Assembly: GCA_039182715.1 (NCBI GenBank)
Contig: JBCDBY010000154.1
Coordinates: forward strand, 1-10,455
Origin: JBCDBY01 sp039182715
GTDB lineage: Bacteria > Planctomycetota > PLA2
Length of the DNA: 10,455 nt
Direction: 5' to 3'
Positions 1 through 6,142 of this stretch are shown in pieces. Every line of letters starts with the position of its first letter. Within the stretch, counting starts at the first letter, position 1. The notes beneath the pieces are model-generated. The model was not told the DNA's origin, did no database searches, and worked only from the letters and a program-made list of their open reading frames with translations. A program made the position numbers and the translations under genes.

Positions 1-1940
1 CGCTCGTGATCGATGCGCCGGTCGTGCTCGAGTTGCAGCCGGAGGCACCGCGCACGCTGGAGGTGCTCGATCGCGAGACCGGCGAGCCGGTCGCCGGCGC
101 CTGGGTGGGTTGGCGCGACCAGGATCGGAGGCCCGCGCCGGACTCGTTCCGCACCAACGAACGCGGCGAGGTCACGCTGCACGGCCTCGCGCCTTCGACC
201 GTCGCATCCGTCATCGTGGCGGCGCCGTCCTACGTGGAGCGCGTCGCGGCGGCGTCGGCGGGCCAGGTCCTGCTCGCGCCGGCGCGGCGTACCGTGCGCT
301 GGCCGCTGCAGGGTGCACCGCCTCCGAACGGCACCCCGGTCCGCGTGACGCGACCGTTCTCCGAGCGCGTCGTCGCGGAGGGATTCATCGAGGGTGACCA
401 GCTCGTCGTGAAGGGGCTCCCCGCCGGCGACTGGCCGGAGCATGTGGCGGTGCTCGACGACGGCAGGCTCGCCTGCATCGAAGCGGCTTCGGGCGAGTCG
501 ACCGGGCGATCCGTCCGCTTCGAGGCGAAGCCGGCGGTCGAAGTGTGGTTGCGCGACACCGAAGGGGTGCCGGTCGACGACTACGACCTCCGTCTCGAAG
601 ACCCGATCACGGGAGCGGAGATGGTGCGTGCGACGACCGATCCGTCCGGACGTGCCCGCTTCGCGCCGGGCGACGGGACGATGCTGCGCCTGGCCGGCCG
701 GGCGCCCGGCGCAACGCACTGGCGCCCGCTGCGGGACGAGGTCGGCGCGCGCGCCGAGGTGCTTCTGCCGGCGGCGCGACGCCTCACGCTGCGGGGAGCG
801 CTCCCGGATCGGCTCGCCGTCTACGTGGACGGCGAACTTCGCGAGCCCGACGAGCAGGGGGCGCTAACGTTGCGCCCGCGCCCGGACGCGCGCGCCGTCG
901 ACGTGGCGCTGCTGGCGCACGGCTTCGTCGCGCAGCAGCGCCGATTCGATCTGGCGCAGGACCGGGAGTGGAACGTCACGCTCGCGCCCGCCACATCGCT
1001 CGTGGTGCGCGTGCGCGGCGCCCCCGGCGAGCTCGTCCTGGCCGATCCCGCGACGGGCGACGTGCGCCGCCGCGGGCCGCTCCGCTTCCGGCTCGACGTC
1101 GGGCCCGACGGCATGTTGCGCGATACGATGGTCCCGCCGGGGCGCCATGTGATTCGCGACCTCGCGCGCGGCGAGAGCAGCTTCCCCTTCGAGGCGACCG
1201 GCGAAGCGCTGCGGTTCGACCTCGACATGAACGAGGAGCGGCCGGTGGTGGAGGGGCGTGTGCTTCTGCACGCCGGCGTCGATCGCGGCGCCGTGCAGCT
1301 CGAGGCCGCCCCCGGCGGTCCGCTGGAGCTGGCGCGCGATGGGCGCTTCCGTTTCCCGTGGTCCGGCCCGACGGTCGTGCAGCTCCGCATGCCCGACGGA
1401 ACGCTGCTGACCGATCGCGTCGACCGGCCCGATCACGCGGTGCGTTTCCAGCCGGAGCCGCGGGCGATCCTGCGCGTGGCGCATCCCGCCGACGCCGCCG
1501 GGCGTCTGCTCGCCACCGGTGAGGATGGCCGCACGCTCATCCTCGAAGGACGCGCGGACGGGAAGGGATCGTGGCGCTACGGCGCGTTGCGGCCCGGACG
1601 GTACGACCTCTGGTTCGACCTGCCGGGCTTCGCTCCACTCCGCCGGCGCGACGTCCTGCTCGGTGCCGGTGAGACGAAGCTGGAGGATCTGGCGCCGTCG
1701 CCCGGCGCCACGCTCGAGGTGCGATGGGAGGGCGACGGCAGCGCGCCGTCGATCCTCGTGCGGGTGCAGTCGATCGAGGAGCCTCGCTACCAGCGGGCGG
1801 GCGGCACGGACGTGCGGGGCCTCGGCGTCGGCCGGTTCCGCGTGACCGTCTGGGACCGCTACACGGCGCTGCCGCTCTATCGAGGCGCGATCGAGTCGGA
1901 TGGCCGGAGCCGGATCCCGCTCACGCTCGACCTGCGTTGA
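1..1940 (+). CDS. Carboxypeptidase-regulatory-like repeat protein, 5' end outside window
   Basis: The frame is open to the first base of the window, so the GTG at position 6 is probably not the true start and the N-terminus, including any signal peptide, is missing. At least 644 residues are visible, ending in TGA at 1938-1940. The protein is almost entirely short beta-strand and turn sequence. Counting from the GTG at 6, three stretches look like carboxypeptidase-regulatory-like (transthyretin-type beta-sandwich) units: about 17-95 (ETGEPVAGAWV, then NERGEVTLHGLAP), 176-253 (DTEGVPVDDYDLRL, then DPSGRARF) and 486-565 (YGALRPGRYDLWFDLPGFAP). No catalytic motif or membrane segment is visible. 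Such proteins are usually exported and act as surface or periplasmic binding or structural modules; that location is inferred. Its last 20 nt overlap the convergent lpxB. The family call is fairly safe, but the specific role is unknown. Confidence 0.75.
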   Translation, partial: LVIDAPVVLELQPEAPRTLEVLDRETGEPVAGAWVGWRDQDRRPAPDSFRTNERGEVTLHGLAPSTVASVIVAAPSYVERVAAASAGQVLLAPARRTVRWPLQGAPPPNGTPVRVTRPFSERVVAEGFIEGDQLVVKGLPAGDWPEHVAVLDDGRLACIEAASGESTGRSVRFEAKPAVEVWLRDTEGVPVDDYDLRLEDPITGAEMVRATTDPSGRARFAPGDGTMLRLAGRAPGATHWRPLRDEVGARAEVLLPAARRLTLRGALPDRLAVYVDGELREPDEQGALTLRPRPDARAVDVALLAHGFVAQQRRFDLAQDREWNVTLAPATSLVVRVRGAPGELVLADPATGDVRRRGPLRFRLDVGPDGMLRDTMVPPGRHVIRDLARGESSFPFEATGEALRFDLDMNEERPVVEGRVLLHAGVDRGAVQLEAAPGGPLELARDGRFRFPWSGPTVVQLRMPDGTLLTDRVDRPDHAVRFQPEPRAILRVAHPADAAGRLLATGEDGRTLILEGRADGKGSWRYGALRPGRYDLWFDLPGFAPLRRRDVLLGAGETKLEDLAPSPGATLEVRWEGDGSAPSILVRVQSIEEPRYQRAGGTDVRGLGVGRFRVTVWDRYTALPLYRGAIESDGRSRIPLTLDLR

Positions 1941-3051
1941 TCATCGAGACGGCGACGGCCGCCGCGCGCTCGGACGGCGGCGGACCGTCGAGCAGGCGCG
2001 CCCGCAACTCCTCGAACCGGCGCAGCATCGTGGCGCGGTTCGACTCGTCGTCGAGCAGCGCCTGCGCGGCGGCCGCCACCTTTGCGCCGGACACGGAGCA
2101 GAGCAGGAACTCCGGAAGCACCAGCTCGCCGGCGATCAGGTTGGGCTGCGCGATGTGCGTGGCGATGTGCGGCTTGGCGAAGAAGTAGTTGAGCTTGCTC
2201 AGCCGGTAGATCACCGCGCAGGGGCAGCCGTAGTAGACCGCCTCCATCGACGCGGAGCCGCTCGTGATCAGCGCGACGTCGCTGCGCGACAGGATCTCGC
2301 CGGAGGAGAAGTCGAGTACCTCCGCGGCGAGACCGGACGCCGCCACGGTCTCGTCGACGTAGGCGCGGCTCTCCGGACGTCCGCACGAAACCAGCAGATG
2401 CGCCGTCGGGTGCAGGCGTCGCGCCGCGTCGAGCATGACCGGCAGGCTTCCGGTGATCTCCGCCCGGCGGCTGCCCGCGAGAATGCCGATGCGCGGCCGC
2501 GGCGTCTCCCCGAGGCGCGCGAGCAGCGTCTCGTCGAGCGCGCGTCCCTCGAGTCGTTCGAAGAGCGGGTGGCCGACGAAGGTCGCGGGGATGCCCGCAT
2601 CGTCGTAGTAGCGCTTCTCGAACTCGTGAATACACAGCACGTGGTCGTAGGCGCGGCGAATCGGCTCCAGCGTCCAGTAGCGTCGCGCCCAGAACTGCGA
2701 GCTGACGAAGTGCAGGACGGGAATGCCGAATTCGCGGGCGGCGGCGCCGAGGTAGAGATGGAACGCCTGGTAGTCGATCGTGATGACGAGGTCGGGGCGG
2801 TGTGCCTTCCAGTCCTCGACCGACTGCGCGAGCGCGCGGCGATGCTCGGGAATGCGCTTGAGGTTGCCCCAGAGCCACATCGTCGCGGTCTTGGCAGGAT
2901 CGAAGATCTGGCGCATGCCCTCGTCCACCATGGCGGGCCCGCCCAGCCCGGCGAACTCGACGCCCGGCAGCGCGCGCTTGAGCGTGCGCATGAGCGTGGC
3001 GCCGATGTTCACGCCGCTCGGCTCGCCCGCGCTGATGAAGATGCGCGTCAT
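1921..3051 (-). CDS. lpxB: Lipid-A-disaccharide synthase LpxB
   Basis: This 376-aa GT19-family glycosyltransferase condenses UDP-2,3-diacylglucosamine with lipid X to form the tetra-acyl disaccharide 1-phosphate of lipid A. It acts as a peripheral protein on the inner membrane. The ATG at 3051 starts with the family's first strand, MTRIFISAGEPSG, and overlaps the upstream stop as ATGA; longer in-frame starts would add Arg-rich non-homologous residues. Visible landmarks are GEPSG (E10), GLGGPAM (36-41), TID (D93), FVGHP (158-162), LAGSRRAE (R195), TSGSASME (263-270) and QPNLIAG (N304). The length is normal for the family (about 370-390). The usual Asp after GE-x-SG is replaced by Val14. It is the last gene of a three-gene coupled unit. 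Its final codons overlap the convergent gene, so no separate terminator is seen. Confidence 0.95.
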   Translation of the reverse strand: MTRIFISAGEPSGVNIGATLMRTLKRALPGVEFAGLGGPAMVDEGMRQIFDPAKTATMWLWGNLKRIPEHRRALAQSVEDWKAHRPDLVITIDYQAFHLYLGAAAREFGIPVLHFVSSQFWARRYWTLEPIRRAYDHVLCIHEFEKRYYDDAGIPATFVGHPLFERLEGRALDETLLARLGETPRPRIGILAGSRRAEITGSLPVMLDAARRLHPTAHLLVSCGRPESRAYVDETVAASGLAAEVLDFSSGEILSRSDVALITSGSASMEAVYYGCPCAVIYRLSKLNYFFAKPHIATHIAQPNLIAGELVLPEFLLCSVSGAKVAAAAQALLDDESNRATMLRRFEELRARLLDGPPPSERAAAVAVSMINAGRA

Positions 3052-3386
3052 GCCGTCAGCATCCCTACGAGCACGCCGAGCGTGGCGGCGGTCAGCAGGA
3101 CCGGTGCGCCGAGAAAGCAGGCGGGAATCGAGTAGACCGTCGGAAGCCGCGAAAAGCCGACCCGCACGTCGATCGCGTGGATGACGAGGAAGAGTGCCGG
3201 CAGCACGCCGAACGGGATGCCGACCGCGAGCGTGCCCACCGTTCCGAGCGTGTCGGCAAGGACGCGCGCGAGCAGGCCCCAGAAGACGAAGGCGAGCACG
3301 AACGTGACGTGGAAGTGCCCGCGGTAGTAGAGAACGGCGGCGAGCAGGAAGACGGCCCACGCCGAGCCGAGCGGCTGGGCGTCCAT
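3048..3386 (-). CDS. Small multi-pass membrane protein, unknown function
   Basis: This 112-aa, very hydrophobic protein has about four short membrane segments, at roughly residues 9-22, 26-45, 50-70 and 86-108. A polar turn, IDVRVGFSRLP (72-82), lies between the last two. I do not recognise the family, and it lacks the charge pattern expected of an enzyme. The ATG at 3386-3384 overlaps the upstream stop by one base (TGATG); a TTG one codon earlier (3389) is possible but less likely. The stop overlaps the lpxB start by four bases (ATGA). No clear Shine-Dalgarno precedes the start, which suggests translational coupling. The tight link to lpxB suggests a membrane or lipid A-related role, for example flipping, anchoring or precursor modification, but that is only inference from position. 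Confidence 0.8.
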   Translation of the reverse strand: MDAQPLGSAWAVFLLAAVLYYRGHFHVTFVLAFVFWGLLARVLADTLGTVGTLAVGIPFGVLPALFLVIHAIDVRVGFSRLPTVYSIPACFLGAPVLLTAATLGVLVGMLTA

Positions 3387-3934
3387 CAAAGGCCCGGCGG
3401 GCGCGGCGACCCGCGTCGCGGCGGAGCCTCGGGCAGCTTCATCTTGGCCCGGACCCGTTCGGTGTAGGACTCGACCGTGTCGTCCTCGTTGCGCTTGACG
3501 CGCAGCACCTTGCCCAACTCGCGCACCAGTCCCTCGTCGCTCTCCAGCGGGAAGCCGTGCTTGAGCACGATGTAGCGCAGCTGCTCGACGAAGATCTGCC
3601 CCGAGAAGAAGCGCGTGATCTGGTTGAGCAACACGCCGATCACGACGATGGCTACGAACGTCGAACCGAACACTTCGAGCCAGCTGATGCCTTCGAGCTC
3701 GGAGATCTCGACGTAGATGAGCTGGGCGCAGCCGGCGGCGAAGAAGACGAACCCGATGATCGCCTCGAGCTTTTGGCTGATGTAGCGCCGGAAGAAGCGG
3801 CTCTTGGAGACCTTGAAGCGCAGGAGTTCATGCAGCACGAACTTCGGCGACTTGAACAGGATGCTCTTCATCAGGAAGAAGCTGCCGAGGATCATGCAGC
3901 AGTAGGCGATGACGCGGATCTTGCTGGGTTCCAT
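3386..3934 (-). CDS. Membrane protein with three TM segments and a cytoplasmic tail, unknown
   Basis: With the ATG at 3934 this is a 182-aa protein. A GAGG purine stretch lies about 10-14 nt upstream of that start. Another in-frame ATG at 3967 would add 11 polar residues and has no ribosome site. Hydrophobic segments lie at about 7-27, 56-76 and 84-107. Between the first two is a basic, amphipathic stretch rich in Lys, Arg and Phe (about 28-52). The C-terminal soluble region holds KHGFPLESDEGLVRELGKVL (125-144), an acidic turn NEDDTVESYTERV (149-161) and a Pro/Arg-rich tail. It is the first gene of the lpxB unit. Its codon choice looks less GC-rich, with more Lys, Phe and Ile than its neighbours. 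I do not recognise it. The strongly patterned tail suggests a conserved family rather than noise. Confidence 0.8.
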   Translation of the reverse strand: MEPSKIRVIAYCCMILGSFFLMKSILFKSPKFVLHELLRFKVSKSRFFRRYISQKLEAIIGFVFFAAGCAQLIYVEISELEGISWLEVFGSTFVAIVVIGVLLNQITRFFSGQIFVEQLRYIVLKHGFPLESDEGLVRELGKVLRVKRNEDDTVESYTERVRAKMKLPEAPPRRGSPRPPGL

Positions 3935-4046
3935 CGATGTAGCCGCCTCGGACGGCGCCCCAATCATGCGGGTCGCACCGGACGCGTGCAAGAGGACGTG
4001 CCGAAGGAGCGGGGCGCGGTGATAAGATCGGCGGCCACAACGAGTT
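3935..4046. promoter_or_regulatory. Divergent intergenic region between the lpxB unit and the Bat-type operon
   Basis: This 112-nt spacer lies between two divergent operons and must hold the start signals of both unless one uses a distant promoter. On the plus strand the AT-rich run GATAAGAT (4021-4028) is the best -10-like element, about 20 nt before the ATG at 4047. I see no convincing -35 box 16-18 nt further upstream. On the minus strand, only a GAGG stretch before the 3934 start is recognisable. No hairpin or palindromic operator stands out. Promoter function is inferred from gene layout. Confidence 0.4.
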
Positions 4047-5291
4047 ATGAGCGTGCGCGAGTTCTTGTCCCGCCAGGCCCGCAGCGAGGCGGGCGGGCGA
4101 GCCGCGCTCTGGGCGGGACGAATCGCCCTCGTGGGGGTCACGGCGACCGCGGTCACGCTCTTCCTCGACCGCGCCGGATTCGACGTGCCGTGGTTCCAAC
4201 TGCCCGATTCGGGTGCCACGCCGCTCCAGCGCCTGTTCGGATGGTTCGCGATCTCGACGGCGGGCCTGGCGCAGACCGCGCTCGTCGTCGGCGTGGTCCT
4301 GGCGGTCGCGTTTTTCCTGCGCGTGCTGATGGTGCCGCTGCTGCGCCGTCGTCCGGCGGTCATCGCGCTGGCCCTCGACCGGCGCATGCAGACCGAGCGC
4401 TTTTCGGCGGCGCTGGAGGCGGATGGACCGTTTCGGCCGCTCGTCGAGCGCGCGGCGCTCGCGCAGATGCCGCCCGACGGCTTTCTCCGCCCGCATCGCG
4501 GCCGCAAGCGCGTCCGCTTCCTGCTTACGCTGGCGCTCGCGCTGGTATTCGTGATCGCGGTGATGCCCGGCGTCGCGCCCGGCGCTCCGGGCGATGCGCC
4601 GGTGCTCGGCACGCCCGACCCCGGCCAGAAGGACAACCTGCTGGAGCTCATCCTGACCGGGCCGACGCGCCCGCTCAAGCCGGGCGAGCCGATCGAGCTG
4701 GGTCTCCAGGCGCGCACGAGCCGGCCGCCGACGCGCGACCTGGAGCTTCCGGTCTACTTCGTGCTCGACGATGAGATCCGCATACCGGCGGAGCGCGCGC
4801 TCTTTTTCCCGGCGGGCGTACAGGGCGAAGACGACCTGATCTTCGATCTCGCCCGCAACCTGCCGCCGCTCGAAGCGGGCGAGCACACCGTGTACGCCAT
4901 GGCCGGAGGCGGACGCAGCAACGTGTGGAAGTTCACCATCGAAGGCGACGGCGGGGGCGGTGGTCAGGACGAGCAGGAAGAGGAGCAGCAGCAGGAGCCG
5001 GAAGGGGGGCAGGAGCAGCCCAAGGCGATGCCCGAGGCGCGCCCGCGCTACGTCGAACCGCTCGTGCGTGAGGGCGAGAAGGTGGAGAAGAAGGCGCGCG
5101 TACCGATCGAGGTGCCGGGCGGGGGCGCGCCGCGCGAGGCGTCGATCGACGAGGCGTGGCCGGAGCTGGAGCGGCGTCGCGAGGCGGCGCTGAACCGCGA
5201 GGGGCTGAGCCCGTCCGCGCGCGAACTGGTGCGCAAGTACTTCGACTCGCTGCGTCCGGCGGAAGAGACCGCCGGGGAGGCGGGGAAGTGA
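4047..5291 (+). CDS. Bat-operon membrane protein with periplasmic domain and acidic linker (DUF4175-like N-terminus)
   Basis: A 414-aa protein and the first gene of the operon. It has TM segments at about 22-40, 74-97 and 156-174. The loop between TM2 and TM3 carries ALALDRRMQTERFSAALEA (107-125), which resembles the 'LDRR...D/ERFSTALE' signature of DUF4175-type proteins found beside Bat/vWA genes. After TM3 comes a beta-rich, probably Ig-like domain (about 195-300) containing PTRPLKPGEPIELGLQ and EAGEHTVYAMAGG. Next is a Gly/Gln/Glu low-complexity linker (301-330). The C-terminal end has LSPSARELVRKYFDSLRP (387-404), a motif I associate with similar planctomycete and proteobacterial Bat-cluster proteins. 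Its stop shares GTGA with the next gene, so the two are coupled. It may be a periplasmic partner of the vWA proteins. Family placement is from memory, and a plain hypothetical membrane protein is the alternative. Confidence 0.8.
   Translation: MSVREFLSRQARSEAGGRAALWAGRIALVGVTATAVTLFLDRAGFDVPWFQLPDSGATPLQRLFGWFAISTAGLAQTALVVGVVLAVAFFLRVLMVPLLRRRPAVIALALDRRMQTERFSAALEADGPFRPLVERAALAQMPPDGFLRPHRGRKRVRFLLTLALALVFVIAVMPGVAPGAPGDAPVLGTPDPGQKDNLLELILTGPTRPLKPGEPIELGLQARTSRPPTRDLELPVYFVLDDEIRIPAERALFFPAGVQGEDDLIFDLARNLPPLEAGEHTVYAMAGGGRSNVWKFTIEGDGGGGGQDEQEEEQQQEPEGGQEQPKAMPEARPRYVEPLVREGEKVEKKARVPIEVPGGGAPREASIDEAWPELERRREAALNREGLSPSARELVRKYFDSLRPAEETAGEAGK
4950..5030 (+). repeat. Low-complexity Gly/Gln/Glu-coding stretch
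   Basis: This in-frame purine-rich stretch has repeated GAG, CAG and GGC/GGG codons and encodes a Gly run followed by a highly acidic Gln/Glu run, residues about 302-326 of the gene starting at 4047. It is likely a flexible linker between the periplasmic Ig-like domain and the C-terminal segment. The GAG/CAG mixture makes it prone to slippage or length variation between strains. Confidence 0.7.
5275..5280 (+). promoter_or_regulatory. Shine-Dalgarno GGGAGG fixing the GTG start at 5288
   Basis: GGGAGG ends seven bases before the GTG at 5288, an ideal spacing, and lies inside the 3' end of the upstream gene. This supports the GTG of the GTGA overlap as the start of the DUF58 gene, rather than the far upstream ATG at 5156, which would overlap its neighbour by over 130 nt. 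Confidence 0.7.
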
Positions 5292-6142
5292 TCTTCGACG
5301 CACGCGAGATGGCGCAGCTGCGCCGGCTCGAGATCCTCGCGGCCAAGGTGTCGAAGGGACAGATGCACGGCGAGCGCGAGATGAAGCGCGCCGGACCCGG
5401 GAGCGGATTTCGCGAGCACCGCCAGTACCAGTCGGGCGACTCGCTGCGGCAGGTGGACTGGAACGTCTACGCGCGGAGCGACGACCTGGTGGTCAAGGAG
5501 TTCGACGCCGAGGAGGCGCTCGACATCGTGCTGGTCCAGGACCGGTCGGCCAGCATGCGCGGCGCCGCGGCCCGCACGGCGGCCAAGGTCACCGCGGCGA
5601 TGGGCGCCATTGCGCTCAACCAGTTCGATCGCGTCGTCTGGCTGCCGGTCGGCGGCCGTCGCGGCGGCGAATCGTTTGCCGGCAAGAATCGCCAGTCGGA
5701 GATGTTCGCGGCGATCGACGGCGAGGTGGGGGGCGCGACCGACATCCTCGGGTCGATGCGCGCCCAGATGCCGCGCGGCGGCCGCGGCGGTCTCGCGTTC
5801 GTGGTGAGCGATTTCTTCGATCCGTCGGGCGCGACGCGCGGCCTCGACTACCTGCTGGCGCGCGGCTACCAGTTGCGCGTCATCGAGATCGACGACCCCG
5901 AGGCGCTGTTCGAGCCGCCCATGGGGCGCACGCTGCTGGTCGATCGCGAGACCGGCGAGACGCTCAAGATCGACATCACCGAGGAGGTGCTGGAAGCGTA
6001 TCGCCACGCCCGCACGCAGCGCGTGGAGGGGCTGCAGCACTTCTGCAAGCGCAAGGGAGCGGCGTTCCAGCGCGTGCGCGCGGACCAGCCCTTCTTCGAG
6101 ATCGTGCGCAACGTGATCGCGCGAGGCTGGCTGGCCGGCTGA
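5288..6142 (+). CDS. DUF58 family protein with intact vWA MIDAS
   Basis: A 284-aa soluble protein of the DUF58/vWA family, usually co-encoded with a MoxR AAA+ ATPase and thought to work as its adaptor or substrate-binding partner at the membrane. The DUF58 signature spans 40-76: FREHRQYQSGDSLRQVDW, then YAR, then VVKEF. A vWA-like domain follows with all three MIDAS elements: DRSAS at 85-89, Thr151 in GGATDIL and Asp175 in VVSDFFDP. Such a set normally binds a divalent metal. The GTG start is backed by a good ribosome site and a 4-nt GTGA overlap upstream; the stop overlaps the next gene as TGATG. No signal peptide or TM segment is seen. The length is typical of the family. The family call is firm; the client or process is not known from sequence. 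Confidence 0.92.
   Translation: MIFDAREMAQLRRLEILAAKVSKGQMHGEREMKRAGPGSGFREHRQYQSGDSLRQVDWNVYARSDDLVVKEFDAEEALDIVLVQDRSASMRGAAARTAAKVTAAMGAIALNQFDRVVWLPVGGRRGGESFAGKNRQSEMFAAIDGEVGGATDILGSMRAQMPRGGRGGLAFVVSDFFDPSGATRGLDYLLARGYQLRVIEIDDPEALFEPPMGRTLLVDRETGETLKIDITEEVLEAYRHARTQRVEGLQHFCKRKGAAFQRVRADQPFFEIVRNVIARGWLAG

Noticed and set aside
3052..3360. N-terminal extension of LpxB from an ATG at 3360
   Set aside because: The extra residues are Arg-rich, out of frame with the 112-aa membrane gene and unlike any LpxB. The ATGA overlap at 3051 gives the natural start.
4950..5030. Tandem repeat or mobile-element remnant in the first Bat-operon gene
   Set aside because: The purine-rich run stays in frame, encodes a plausible Gly/Gln/Glu linker and has no target-site duplication or terminal repeats.
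5156..5287. Longer DUF58 protein starting at the ATG at 5156
   Set aside because: It would overlap the upstream gene by over 130 nt and adds Gly/Arg-rich sequence. The GTG at 5288 has a well-spaced GGGAGG.
3828..5303. A 491-codon minus-strand open frame opposite the first Bat-operon gene
   Set aside because: It covers a divergent promoter region and two recognisable genes in other frames, with Arg/Leu/Ala-skewed composition and no motif.
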